A stretch of DNA of 64,000 bases from Bacteroidales bacterium (GTDB lineage: Bacteria > Bacteroidota > Bacteroidia > Bacteroidales > P3): positions 20,288 through 84,287 of the forward strand of contig JAFSPS010000014.1 in the NCBI GenBank assembly GCA_017451385.1. Reading direction: 5' to 3'. The notes below the pieces were generated by a model, which worked only from the letters and a program-made list of their open reading frames with translations, was not told the DNA's origin and searched no databases. Below, in pieces: positions 40,258-49,633 of this stretch (position 1 is the stretch's first letter; every line of letters begins with the position of its first letter). The translations under genes were made by a program, and so were the position numbers.

Positions 40258-41064
40258 TCAGAATACGCCGTAGCGTTTGCAATCTTCAGCAAGGATGACG
40301 TTGGGGAATATGGGCGACGCTTCGTCAAGGAAGGCATGAGGCTCCTTGAAACGATTGCTGAAGTGCGTCAGCAGGAGTTGCCCAGCATGAGCGTCGCGCG
40401 CCACGGTGGCGGCTTGCGAGGCGGTGGAGTGCTGGTGCTGGACGGCGCGCTCGGCATAAGAGTCGAGGTATGTGCTCTCCATGCAGAGCAAGTCAACGCC
40501 TTCCACCTGCTGTGCCAGTTCCTCGAAATAGGCGGTGTCGCAGCAGTAGGCGTAGCGATGAGGGGACTCTCCTTTCTTTGGCTTATCTTCTACTATGTAG
40601 CCGAACGATGGTACGGAATGTCGCAGGGCGAAAGCCCTAACGGTGCATTTGTTGTTGCTGAACACCTGCAGTTGGAGGCCGTTGGCAAGGCTTTCGTAGT
40701 CGAGTTCATGGTATTCGATAGGATAGTCGATATGGCTGCCCGAAAGGTTGAATATACTGTCCATTATACTCCGCAGACCGAGGGGACCGACAACGGTCAG
40801 CGGTGCCTCACGTCCGCAGAGCTGCATGGTGGATAGCAGTCCCGGCAAACCGAAGAAATGGTCGCCATGAAGATGCGAGATACATACGAGCTCGATAGAC
40901 TGCAGCCGTTCATGGCATACGCGGAGCTGTATCTGTGTTGCCTCACCACAGTCTATGAGCATCCTGAAACCATGTAGATGGACTATCTGTCCGCTACAGT
41001 TGCGCGTATGAGTAGATATTGCTGCTCCAGAGCCAAGAACGGTAACATAAAAATCGGTGTTCAT
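40258..41064 (-). CDS. rnz: Ribonuclease Z-type metallo-beta-lactamase nuclease
   Basis: The ATG at 41064 (MNTDFYVTVLGSGAAISTHT) gives 268 residues, a little short of the usual 300 or so. The zinc-binding motif HLHGDHFFG, the early GSGAA loop, the CDTAYFEEL Asp site and the C-terminal LLTHFSNRF His motif are all present. RNase Z trims the 3' end of tRNA precursors in the cytoplasm. The tRNA-Asp in this window encodes its CCA, so here the enzyme may serve tRNAs without it or act as an exonuclease. The upstream part of the frame translates a dispersed short repeat and is excluded. Confidence 0.88.
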   Translation of the reverse strand: MNTDFYVTVLGSGAAISTHTRNCSGQIVHLHGFRMLIDCGEATQIQLRVCHERLQSIELVCISHLHGDHFFGLPGLLSTMQLCGREAPLTVVGPLGLRSIMDSIFNLSGSHIDYPIEYHELDYESLANGLQLQVFSNNKCTVRAFALRHSVPSFGYIVEDKPKKGESPHRYAYCCDTAYFEELAQQVEGVDLLCMESTYLDSYAERAVQHQHSTASQAATVARDAHAGQLLLTHFSNRFKEPHAFLDEASPIFPNVILAEDCKRYGVF

Positions 41065-41160
41065 AATGGGTGTGTGAAGTAATGGGTGAATTGTGAATAG
41101 TGAGATATGAAATGACAAATGGGGTTATCGCTTATCAAAAAGAAACTTATTCACTTCTGA

Positions 41161-41337
41161 TTAGAAAGGTAGGTCGTAGTTTCTGTCGGGCTGTTCAACA
41201 AGTAGGTTTTTATATTCTGGCAAGAGTCTCTCAAATTTGCTGCGTGTGCCTTGGGGGATGACGATTTCATGCAAGGATTGGCACCAATCAATCGCTCCAT
41301 CACATATAACCTTTGTCCCTTGTCTGATGGCGTACAT
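41161..41337 (-). pseudogene. C-terminal remnant of a BspA-type leucine-rich-repeat protein
   Basis: 58 codons from an ATG at 41337 to TAA at 41163-41161. The words CDGAIDWCQSLHEIVIPQGT and KFERLLPEYKNLLVEQ match the last repeat and tail of Treponema/BspA-type leucine-rich-repeat surface proteins, where GT.ekfekLLPeYkdkLve ends the array. There is no signal peptide and only about one repeat, so it is probably a leftover of a larger gene rather than a working product. An overlapping frame in the same place gives no recognisable protein. Confidence 0.55.
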
Positions 41338-41391
41338 TGTGCATAAAAAAAATGAAATGGAATTAATTGAATTGGATTATCGGAAAACAAC

Positions 41392-42507
41392 CTAATTCGC
41401 CATATATATGAGGTCGCCTGTTTGGCTGTCGAATAGGGCTTTTACCTTGCCTTTGGGCAATTCCATCGTAGGCCCGAACTGCGCTATGGGCAGACGCTTC
41501 TCGAGGGAGAAAAGGTCGCAATACGCCGTCACCACAGCCTGCTCCGAGAGGCGATATTTGAAAGTGTTGCGACTATTCATATCGTTTTTGCCAAAGATGC
41601 CCACACGATATTTCACATAACGTGCCGCTGTGCGCATCTGATTGTCGCAGCGTAACGAGAGATAGATAGGCATCGCATCGGCATCGGCGGTATCTACAAG
41701 CCCCCGCTGTGGTGAGAAACGGCAGAGCATCACCGTCTGGCTGTCTATAAGGGTCTTCTCGTCACGCGGGTCGTAGGCATAGCGCACCGTCTCTATTTCG
41801 TAGCGGCCTACAAACTGCTCTACGAGCTGCTGCTCCTCGTGATTGATGAGGTCAAGCAGCACACGAAGACCTTCGGGCGTATAGGTGACATCGCTCTCGC
41901 CGCTAAGCAACTGCTGACGCCGTTCCTGCAACTGACGCACGCGCTCGGCGGCAGCGAGGGCTTGCTGACGCAGGCTGCGCGAATCCTTCTTGGATGCCAC
42001 CTTAGAGGGATGCCCCGGACGGTCGGCACGCGTGTAGAAAGTATCGGCACGGTCACAGAGATTATATTCCGGACGTAGCGGTTCGTCGCCGTCCGCAACA
42101 ACAGCATTGCGTGCGTGCTCGTTGATGGCTGCCAGCTCGTCGGCATCCATGCCTACCGAGCGCAGCAGCGAACGGTTATCCACCTGAACATTGATGCTCC
42201 GCGGACGGACATAATAGTACTGATTAGCATCGGCGACGACACGCGTAGTGAGCGCCACACCGCGCAGGTCATAGCCTCCAAACTGACTACTGACGGACAG
42301 CATCTCCTCGGCAAACTTGACAAAAGGAGCCCCCACCGTATCATAATGGCCTACGGTGATATCCACACACACCTCGGTACGCGGCAAGGCATAGAAGAGC
42401 CCCCCGGGCGACGACATCTTGGGACGTGAACGCACGGTGCGCACCTCATAACTGCATGACGTGAAAAGCATCACCGCCGTCAACAACAGAAAGGCATATC
42501 TTTTCAT
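41392..42507 (-). CDS. DUF4831-type lipoprotein
   Basis: 371 residues with a lipoprotein signal (MKRYAFLLLTAVMLFTSC). The segment GGLFYALPRTEVCVDITVGH followed by PFVKFAEEMLSV fits the DUF4831 family of Bacteroidota, whose function is unknown. A middle charged helix (LRQQALAAAERVRQLQERRQ) and the C-terminal LPIAQFGPTMELPKGKVKAL complete the fold. It follows the symporter gene by 29 bases, so the two are probably co-transcribed. Confidence 0.75.
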   Translation of the reverse strand: MKRYAFLLLTAVMLFTSCSYEVRTVRSRPKMSSPGGLFYALPRTEVCVDITVGHYDTVGAPFVKFAEEMLSVSSQFGGYDLRGVALTTRVVADANQYYYVRPRSINVQVDNRSLLRSVGMDADELAAINEHARNAVVADGDEPLRPEYNLCDRADTFYTRADRPGHPSKVASKKDSRSLRQQALAAAERVRQLQERRQQLLSGESDVTYTPEGLRVLLDLINHEEQQLVEQFVGRYEIETVRYAYDPRDEKTLIDSQTVMLCRFSPQRGLVDTADADAMPIYLSLRCDNQMRTAARYVKYRVGIFGKNDMNSRNTFKYRLSEQAVVTAYCDLFSLEKRLPIAQFGPTMELPKGKVKALFDSQTGDLIYMAN

Positions 42508-42536
42508 AACAAATAGTATTCGTTTACAATGGCAGT

Positions 42537-43991
42537 TTATTTCTTTCTTATTATCATCAAACCCAAAAATGTTAGCAAGCCGTTGATAAGCAACAACTCA
42601 AAACCGAAATGGTACCCCCCGAACCAGATGGGGGCATATAGTTTGAGGAGATAGCACACCACGGGACTCAATACCGCCACCAGCGGCACCCACTGGTCGT
42701 GCACGCGCCAGCGAGTGAACATGCCAAATGTATAAAGTCCCAACAAAGGACCATAGGTGAAACTCGCCACATCGAAAAGCGTGTCGATAAGCGACTGCGT
42801 ATGGAATGGGCGAAAGGCAACAATCACCAGCAAGAAAAGCAAGGCAAAGCCCGTATGCACCCAGCGACGCAGACGCAGCTTCTTCTCCTCGGAATATCCA
42901 CGCCGGTCGAAACCGATAAAATCATAGCACATCGTCGTGGTGAGCGCCGTCAACGTGCCATCGGCACTGCTGTAGCCTGCCGCCACCATGCCCAGCACAA
43001 AAACCACTGCCGTCAATGGACTCAGAGCGAAAGCTATAGAAGGGAAAATCTTGTCACCCACCACAGCACCAGCCTCATTGGTAGGCAGGACAAAGCCCGT
43101 CTGCTGCGCATAGACAAGCAGCGCGGCACCAAGACTGAGGAACAACACATTGACAACAATAAAAAGGCCGCTGGCCGTCAAAACATTCTTCTGCGCGTCT
43201 CGTAGCGTCTTGCATGTCAGGTTTTTCTGCATCATATCTTGGTCGAGTCCCGTCATAGTGATGGTAATGAAAGCACCGCTCACAATCTGCTTCCAATAGT
43301 ATTTGGGGTGAGTCACATCGGTCTCAAAAATTTTAGTAAACCCCGATTCCGCCGCCTGATGCATCAGACCGCTGTAGCCTATGCCAAGTTCCTTGAGTAT
43401 TGCCCATACCGTGATGACAGCAGCCAGAAGGAGGAACGTTGTCTGCAATGTGTCAGTCCATACCACCGTCTTAAGGCCGCCGCGGAACGTATAAATCAAG
43501 ATTATACCGACAAAGATAACTGCCGGCACCCAGAACGGAATACCCCACTCTCGAAAGACAAATTCATAGAGCACAAAAACGACAAGGTATAAGCGCAACG
43601 CCGACCCCAGCAGACGCGAGAGGATAAAAAACAATGCTCCCGTCCTCTCACTGCGCTGGCCAAAACGCTGCTCGAGATAAGTATATATCGATGTGACATT
43701 CAACTTATAGTAGAGCGGCAACAGCACCCATGCTATAACCGCATAGCCTATGACATAGCCAAACACCAGCGGCATATAGGTAAACTGACCACCATATACG
43801 CCACCCGGCACCGACATAAACGTAACACCCGACAGCGATGCACCTATCATGCCGTAAGCCACAACATACCACGGAGAACGACGACCTGCACGGAAAAACG
43901 CATCATTGCCAGCACGACGCGAAGTGAGCCACATCACGAGAAACAGCAACAACGTGTAAACCAAAAAACAAACAAGAATAATCGTCTCCAT
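42537..43991 (-). CDS. Sodium:solute symporter family (SSS) permease
   Basis: 484 residues with about 13 hydrophobic segments. The N-terminal region RRAGNDAFFRAGRRSPW and MIGASLSGVTFMSVPGGVYG are standard SSS signatures, as is TDTLQTTFLLLAAVITVW. This branch resembles the sialic acid/sugar-type symporters of Bacteroidota, but the substrate cannot be told. It lies upstream of the DUF4831 lipoprotein gene (29 bases) and diverges from the YD-like gene at 44146. It is a different subfamily from the permease at 18221. Confidence 0.88.
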   Translation of the reverse strand: METIILVCFLVYTLLLFLVMWLTSRRAGNDAFFRAGRRSPWYVVAYGMIGASLSGVTFMSVPGGVYGGQFTYMPLVFGYVIGYAVIAWVLLPLYYKLNVTSIYTYLEQRFGQRSERTGALFFILSRLLGSALRLYLVVFVLYEFVFREWGIPFWVPAVIFVGIILIYTFRGGLKTVVWTDTLQTTFLLLAAVITVWAILKELGIGYSGLMHQAAESGFTKIFETDVTHPKYYWKQIVSGAFITITMTGLDQDMMQKNLTCKTLRDAQKNVLTASGLFIVVNVLFLSLGAALLVYAQQTGFVLPTNEAGAVVGDKIFPSIAFALSPLTAVVFVLGMVAAGYSSADGTLTALTTTMCYDFIGFDRRGYSEEKKLRLRRWVHTGFALLFLLVIVAFRPFHTQSLIDTLFDVASFTYGPLLGLYTFGMFTRWRVHDQWVPLVAVLSPVVCYLLKLYAPIWFGGYHFGFELLLINGLLTFLGLMIIRKK

Positions 43992-44072
43992 AGCATGTAT
44001 TGAAAAACAAATACAAAAGTAAAGAAAATAAAGCGATTGTATTATTTTTTTATATCATAACATAAAAAATAG

Positions 44073-44080
44073 TAATTTTG
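44073..44080 (+). promoter_or_regulatory. -7 promoter box of the YD-like gene
   Basis: TAATTTTG fits TAnnTTTG and lies about 65 bases before the ATG at 44146. The region upstream is T-rich but lacks a clear TTTG. Confidence 0.4.
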
Positions 44081-44145
44081 AAAATTTATGAAGAGTGCCC
44101 ACAAAAAAGGCAAAAAGAAGAAAAACAACGAATAATCAACACAAT

Positions 44146-44928
44146 ATGACCAAGAAAAGCCTTATTACGATAGTTTGTCTTATGCTCGGTGCCACCTTTG
44201 CTATGGCACAGAAAGCAGCTCCCGAAGTGAAACTTGACGGCTACAAAGGTTCGGTGCACACGGTGTCGTCTATCACCTATGAGGCCATAGACAACGGCGG
44301 CCAGACGCTGCAACGCGGCGACATCATAGAACACCTTGAGACCACCTACAAAGACAACGGACAGCGCAAAAGCATGAACTACCTCTCGCCCGAGGAAAAC
44401 ATACTTTTCCGCTCGCGCTACAAACACGACGGCTTCGGCGTTACGACACTCGAACATGTAGTGGACAACAACGACCGCATCGTGGGACGCACCTACTTTA
44501 TCTACGACCCCAGCTTCTTCCTCACCGAAATTTATACCGAAGATGCCGACCGACAGATTGAGACGCGCACACTGCTGAAATACGACAGCCACAACCGCGT
44601 CAGCCAACGCACTTTCACCGACGCTCATGGCAACACCTTCCGCCGCGAAGTATATACCTACAGCTTCGAAGGGCTCGTCATCAAGACCGTAGTCTTCGAC
44701 CGCGATGGCAACAAAATAAGGGAGATACGCTACGAATACGACCAGAACGAGCAACCCATCACGCAAACCATATATGACTACTCGGAACCCGAACCGGAGA
44801 TTTATATCACACTCTTCCGCTACAAATACGACAACCATCGCAACTGGGTGCAACGGACAGAGTACATCATGGAGACTAACGAACCCGTGGCACAGACCAT
44901 CGTAGAGCGCACCATACAGTACTACTAA
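44146..44928 (+). CDS. Secreted protein with YD/RHS-like strand repeats
   Basis: The ATG at 44146 gives 260 residues with a signal peptide (MTKKSLITIVCLMLGATFAM, cut near AQ). The mature chain repeats short beta hairpins of the type Y..DG...R....Y.YD: LLKYDSHNRVSQRTFTDAHG, VYTYSFEGLVIKTVVFDRDG and IRYEYDQNEQPITQTIYDY. This is the pattern of YD/RHS-type repeats found in secreted wrappers and in DUF-type Bacteroidota proteins. There is no toxin domain. Function unknown; it is a single gene ended by a hairpin at 44995. Confidence 0.7.
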   Translation: MTKKSLITIVCLMLGATFAMAQKAAPEVKLDGYKGSVHTVSSITYEAIDNGGQTLQRGDIIEHLETTYKDNGQRKSMNYLSPEENILFRSRYKHDGFGVTTLEHVVDNNDRIVGRTYFIYDPSFFLTEIYTEDADRQIETRTLLKYDSHNRVSQRTFTDAHGNTFRREVYTYSFEGLVIKTVVFDRDGNKIREIRYEYDQNEQPITQTIYDYSEPEPEIYITLFRYKYDNHRNWVQRTEYIMETNEPVAQTIVERTIQYY

Positions 44929-44994
44929 TAGCAACATTTCATGCTGATTCTTATACCGTTCAAATGCTGCTCCATCGTCATTTGAACATCCTTT

Positions 44995-45020
44995 AAGCAC
45001 TGGTCAAACAGTGCTTTTTA
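44995..45020 (+). terminator. Terminator after the YD-like gene
   Basis: AAGCACTG (44995-45002) pairs with CAGTGCTT (45009-45016) around GTCAAA and is followed by TTTTA. It separates the YD-like gene from era. Confidence 0.75.
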
Positions 45021-45055
45021 TCAAATCATTCTTCACCATCCATTCACAATCACAC

Positions 45056-45937
45056 ATGCCCCATAAAGCAGGTTTCGTCAACATCATAGGTAATCCCAAC
45101 GTAGGGAAATCCACCATTATGAACGCCCTCGTCGGCGAGAGGCTCTCCATCATCACCAGCAAGGCACAAACCACACGCCATCGCATCATGGGCATCGTCA
45201 ATGGCGATGACTTCCAAATCGTTTATACCGACACTCCCGGCATCGTCAACCCACACTACAAGCTGCACGAGAGCATGATGGGCTTCGTGAACAGTGCCTT
45301 GCAGGATGCTGACCTCTTCCTGCTCGTAACCGAAGTGGGCGAGACATTCAAAAACCAAGAGGTGCTACAAAAAATCATACGGAGCAAAGTCCCCGTAATC
45401 CTTGTTATCAACAAGATAGACCTCAGCGACCAACAGACCGTCAACGACCGCATAGCCTATTGGCGCAACCAGATATCCCGCGCCATAATTATCCCCACCT
45501 CGGCCACCAATGGTTTTAACATTTCCGCCATTTTCGACAACATCATCGACCTGCTGCCCGAAAATCCTCCCTATTTCCCAAAAGACGAACTGACAGACCG
45601 CTCCATGCGTTTCTTTGTCAGCGAGATAATACGTGAGAAACTGCTACTCTACTACCAGCAGGAAATTCCCTACTCCTGCGAAGTAGCAGTAGAGAGCTAC
45701 GAGGAGCGCGACGGCATCGACCGCATCTCGGCAGTGATTTTTGCCGAGCGCGAGTCGCAAAAAGCAATCCTGATAGGCCACCAAGGCAAAAGCATCAAAA
45801 AGGTAGGCATAGAAGCACGCAAGGATATTGAAGACTTCACGGGCAAACGCTGCTTCCTCAACCTCTATGTCAAAGTGATGAAGGATTGGCGCAACAGCGA
45901 CCGCGCCCTACGCCAATTCGGCTACGAGACAGACTGA
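45056..45937 (+). CDS. era: GTPase Era
   Basis: 293 residues from the ATG at 45056 (MPHKAGFVNIIGNPNVGKST); the upstream 15 codons translate a dispersed repeat. An essential GTPase that binds 16S rRNA during 30S assembly. Motifs: GNPNVGKS (P-loop), QTTRHR (switch I), DTPG (switch II), NKIDLS (guanine specificity), and a C-terminal KH domain with HQGKSIKKVGIEARKDIE. It converges on the protease gene at 46108, with a shared terminator between. Confidence 0.97.
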   Translation: MPHKAGFVNIIGNPNVGKSTIMNALVGERLSIITSKAQTTRHRIMGIVNGDDFQIVYTDTPGIVNPHYKLHESMMGFVNSALQDADLFLLVTEVGETFKNQEVLQKIIRSKVPVILVINKIDLSDQQTVNDRIAYWRNQISRAIIIPTSATNGFNISAIFDNIIDLLPENPPYFPKDELTDRSMRFFVSEIIREKLLLYYQQEIPYSCEVAVESYEERDGIDRISAVIFAERESQKAILIGHQGKSIKKVGIEARKDIEDFTGKRCFLNLYVKVMKDWRNSDRALRQFGYETD

Positions 45938-46063
45938 ACGCACTATCACCATAACTGCTATGGCCATGGAAGACTGCAAACTAAATAACACCACGACAGA
46001 CGCTTGCTCTCCATCGCTTTATGTCGCAAAACAATCCCGAAGACTAACAGCACACTCACACAA

Positions 46064-46098
46064 AAACAACCCGATAACACTTTGCTATCGGGTTGTTT
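46064..46098. terminator. Bidirectional terminator between era and the YhfC-type gene
   Basis: AAACAACCCGATA (46064-46076) and TATCGGGTTGTTT (46086-46098) form a perfect 13-pair stem, flanked by A-rich sequence left and T-rich sequence right, and lie between convergent genes. Confidence 0.85.
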
Positions 46099-46107
46099 TG
46101 TTTAGCA

Positions 46108-46932
46108 CTATTTTTCCTCCGAGAGAGTCCCGATGCCCTCCACCTCGTATTCCTCCATGTTCCTGCTGACGACAATGCCGAGACAAAATACGACAAGAGC
46201 GAACAGGAAAACGATAAGTTCAAGTACAGCCGTAGAGACAGAGTGATTAAGTAACACGGCAGCACCGTCAACCAACGCATGCAAAACAATAGCCGCAGGG
46301 AAAAGCCAGAGCCAGCGACCGCCTTTACGGACAGCCGAAAAGACAATAAGCGAGAGGCCTAAATGGATGACGATGGCAGACAAGCGTTCACACAGACCCA
46401 AAAGGTATGTAGCCGCAGTGGCATCCTGCAACTGCTGCACGACAGTCTGCATCTGAATCTGCGCCTCGGCAGGGACTGTGGAAAGCAACCTGCCCGTCTG
46501 ACCACCATTTATCATCATAGACATCACCAAGTTACCAATCATCGTAACACCGAAAACAATTATCATCTCCACCCCGCCATGACCGACACCATAGCCCAAG
46601 GCAGTAAACCTGTTTGACGGGCAACGACGCAAGAGGTATTTCATCGAAAGAAAGCGTCCCGTCTCCTCGAATAGCCCAGCCATCAAACCGCCATAGGTGG
46701 CAAAATACCAAACATTGTCGCGGATTACAGCACCCTGCGGCCCATTGAGTACCGCCATGTGCACCAACGACTCCAAGACAAGTGCAAAGACAACGAACGT
46801 GGCGGCACCGATGAGTATTACAGAAAGACGGACATGCAATGACTTACACATATACCATGCCAAACCGACAGGTAGGACAAAACCAAGAAAGGCATTGACA
46901 GCCATCATCACAACAGCCGATGTAGGTACCAT
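46108..46932 (-). CDS. YhfC-family intramembrane glutamic-type protease
   Basis: 274 residues with about seven hydrophobic segments. GGLMAGLFEETGRFLSMKYL holds the EE(T)xR motif and GYGVGHGGVEM the His motif that mark the YhfC/PrsW/CAAX-protease superfamily, which cuts substrates within the membrane. A third His in VLHALVDG fits the family's last motif. The substrate is unknown. It lies 71 bases downstream of the YfhO gene on the same strand. Confidence 0.8.
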   Translation of the reverse strand: MVPTSAVVMMAVNAFLGFVLPVGLAWYMCKSLHVRLSVILIGAATFVVFALVLESLVHMAVLNGPQGAVIRDNVWYFATYGGLMAGLFEETGRFLSMKYLLRRCPSNRFTALGYGVGHGGVEMIIVFGVTMIGNLVMSMMINGGQTGRLLSTVPAEAQIQMQTVVQQLQDATAATYLLGLCERLSAIVIHLGLSLIVFSAVRKGGRWLWLFPAAIVLHALVDGAAVLLNHSVSTAVLELIVFLFALVVFCLGIVVSRNMEEYEVEGIGTLSEEK

Positions 46933-47003
46933 TTGTATTATCTTTTAGAGTTTGTTTATACGACCAATGACAAAACAACCTACCTTTTTCTCATGTCATC
47001 TGC

Positions 47004-49517
47004 TCATTTCTTAGCGAGATGGCTTCTCTTTCTATATTGTATAACAAACAACGCCAAGGCAGCAAACACGATAACATACAGCAAAATAGAGGATATTATG
47101 GTTATCCTATCAAGGTTGTGCATACGCGGAGCCTCGTTGCGGAACTCGATGAGATGGTCGCCCGCCGGCACTATCATGGCACGCAGGATATAGTTGGCAC
47201 GGAAATAGTCTGCCGGCTTCCCATCAATGTAGGCAAACCAGTCGGGAGAATAGAACACCTCGCTGAACACCGCCAGCTGGTCGCTGTCGCTGTGAGTGCG
47301 ATAGCGAAGATAGCTGGGATTATAAGGTTCCTGATGTTCTGCCACTATACTGGCTGAGTCGGATGCCGTAGGCACGAAGCCCTTGAGTAGCGCACCCCAC
47401 TTGGCACTATCCACCACAGCCGTTTGCGACGGCTCTATGCTGTTGAGAGCCAATATCTCGGCATCGGCATCGGGCACCATCTGTACATCGCTTACGAACC
47501 ATGCGTTACCCAACGCTTCCGGATTGCGCTGCACCTGACGGTTAGGAGCGACAACATAGCGCGTATTAAGCATGCCGAGCACCTTCCAGTTGATATGACG
47601 GCTAATATAAAAGTCGATAATATCCTGATAGCGACGCATCTTGACGGCGCTGTATCCTCCTATCTGATGGTGGAAGGCGGAGGGCTTGGCATCATTAAAG
47701 GTGTTTACGGCAAGGTTGAGCACCCTGTAGTCTTTGTCGCCAAACGCCGCAGCCTGCTGGTCGATAGCGGCATCCCAAACCTCCGGCTGCAGCTTCAAAT
47801 CGCGGGCACGGACAAATTTGTCCTTGGAGATATAGCGACGGTCAACACCCCAGAGGTCAACGAGCACCAGCAAGGCGAGCGGGACGATGAGCAGATAGGC
47901 ACGGCGTATCTTGTCGTTGAGGTAGAGCCACAGCACTACGGCAGCGAGAGCCACAAAGAGTAGCGAACGCCACGAATCGCTGACAAATAGCGACTTGCGG
48001 TCCTGAATAAACACATTTTGGATAAATGGCCATTGGTCGCCATACTGGGCTGCCATCTGCTCGTCGCCTACACCAACAAAACTAAATCCGCCACAGAGCA
48101 ACAAGCCGATAAGCAATATGCCGCCCGTGATGCCTGCCGACACATAGAGCGCGACATTGAACGAACGTCGCTCGCGAGCAGGCTGCTGCTGGTTGTCCAC
48201 TACGGCCTTGAGAGCAAGAACAGCCATAAAGACCATGGCCACATTGGCAAGGACAAGGGCCATAGAGGGAGTGCGGAACATGTTGTAGAGCGGCAAATGG
48301 TAGAAAAGCCACTCGTTGAGCACCATGAAATGCCGTCCCCACGAGAGCAATATAGACACTACGGCAGCAGCGACAAGCCACCAACGCTCAGGACCACGCA
48401 CCACAAACATTCCAAAGATGAACAGGAAAATGACAATAGCACCAAAATAGACCGGTCCACTGGTGAACGGCTGGTCGCCCCAATAGAGCGGCATAAGCGT
48501 CTGATGGAAATTCTTGTAGCCTGCACTTTCCTTACCGACACGCTCTGCACTTCCTCCTCCCATAGCACCAGGCACCAGCAGCGTATAGGTCTCCCCGATT
48601 CCATAGCTCCAACTATACGCATAGTCAAGACTCAAGCCCGTAGATGTAAAATCCGACTTCGGCTCATTGTCGTTATACAAGTTTTCGGGAGTTACCGTTA
48701 TCTCGCTACCACCACGCATGGTGTATTTGGCATACTCCTGCGAAATGAACAGCAGACGGGCATTGCAGCCCACGGCGATGCCAGCACCCACCAGCAAGAC
48801 GACACCAGCCACGGCAAGAGGCATAATCCACTTGTCCTTAACAGCATAGACCGCATAGACAATACCAATCAACGCACATCCTATGGCAGTATAATACGTT
48901 ATCTGTATATGGTTGCATCCCAGCTGGATAGTGAGCGCGATGGCGAACAGGAGCCCTCCGCCAACTATCTTCCACCAGTTCCACCGCCCTTGTGTGCGCT
49001 TCTCGCTACATCCGCGTAAGGTCAGCAACATGCCCGCCAAGATAGGCATCATCAATGCCATACAGTTTGCTTTGGTGAGATGCCCTGCCTCTATGATGAT
49101 AAGATTATAGCTGCCGAGGCCAAAAGCTATCGCACCAAACAACGACAGCCACGGACCCAGCCCCAGACAGACAAGAGCCACAAAGAAACCCAAAAGATAG
49201 AGAAACAACAACCCAAGGTCGTTAGCATACCCCAATTTGAGCAAATCCCAGGGTGCGCGCCAAAGATTTTTGCGCGGCGAGCCACCGCCAATCTGATAGT
49301 TGGGCATGCCGCTGAACATAGCGCTGTTCCACTCACTATACTCTCCCGTCGCCTCGGTGAAATTTTGGTTTTCCTGAACCATACCCTGCACGCTCTGCGT
49401 ATCGCCCTGCGGCAGCTGTTTGCCCTGCAGTACAGGCGAGAAAAAGACACAAGCCACAACGGCAAGAACCGCAACACAAGCAACGAAGATAAGAATGTTT
49501 TTTGTCTGTTGTTTCAT
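47004..49517 (-). CDS. YfhO-family polytopic membrane protein
   Basis: 837 residues, starting MKQQTKNILIFVACVAVLAV, with a dozen or more hydrophobic segments and large soluble loops. The early periplasmic part with QLPQGDTQSVQGMVQENQNF and SEWNSAMFSGMPNYQI is typical of the YfhO family, which is related to GT-C glycosyltransferases. In Gram-positives YfhO-like proteins glycosylate teichoic acid; in Bacteroidota the role is not established. It is followed by the YhfC-type protease gene and preceded by the AAA-ATPase gene on the same strand. Confidence 0.85.
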   Translation of the reverse strand: MKQQTKNILIFVACVAVLAVVACVFFSPVLQGKQLPQGDTQSVQGMVQENQNFTEATGEYSEWNSAMFSGMPNYQIGGGSPRKNLWRAPWDLLKLGYANDLGLLFLYLLGFFVALVCLGLGPWLSLFGAIAFGLGSYNLIIIEAGHLTKANCMALMMPILAGMLLTLRGCSEKRTQGRWNWWKIVGGGLLFAIALTIQLGCNHIQITYYTAIGCALIGIVYAVYAVKDKWIMPLAVAGVVLLVGAGIAVGCNARLLFISQEYAKYTMRGGSEITVTPENLYNDNEPKSDFTSTGLSLDYAYSWSYGIGETYTLLVPGAMGGGSAERVGKESAGYKNFHQTLMPLYWGDQPFTSGPVYFGAIVIFLFIFGMFVVRGPERWWLVAAAVVSILLSWGRHFMVLNEWLFYHLPLYNMFRTPSMALVLANVAMVFMAVLALKAVVDNQQQPARERRSFNVALYVSAGITGGILLIGLLLCGGFSFVGVGDEQMAAQYGDQWPFIQNVFIQDRKSLFVSDSWRSLLFVALAAVVLWLYLNDKIRRAYLLIVPLALLVLVDLWGVDRRYISKDKFVRARDLKLQPEVWDAAIDQQAAAFGDKDYRVLNLAVNTFNDAKPSAFHHQIGGYSAVKMRRYQDIIDFYISRHINWKVLGMLNTRYVVAPNRQVQRNPEALGNAWFVSDVQMVPDADAEILALNSIEPSQTAVVDSAKWGALLKGFVPTASDSASIVAEHQEPYNPSYLRYRTHSDSDQLAVFSEVFYSPDWFAYIDGKPADYFRANYILRAMIVPAGDHLIEFRNEAPRMHNLDRITIISSILLYVIVFAALALFVIQYRKRSHLAKK

Positions 49518-49633
49518 ACCAATAGTTTTGTATATCTATTTGTTTGATATATATATTAGTTAAGCAATACACTTTTTTCGTCATCAGTTTTAATATCGTT
49601 CTTTGACTTACGATGAAACATCTTCATAAAGTG

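Noticed and set aside
41151-41390. 79-codon minus-strand frame between RNase Z and DUF4831
   Set aside because: A shifted frame at 41161-41337 matches the tail of leucine-rich-repeat proteins and explains the DNA better.
44086-45000. 304-codon minus-strand frame opposite the YD-like gene
   Set aside because: The plus frame has a signal peptide, a promoter and a terminator, while the minus frame has atypical composition and no family resemblance.
48018-49019. 333-codon plus-strand frame opposite the YfhO gene
   Set aside because: It is antisense to a clear membrane protein and rich in His, Arg and Gln without motifs.
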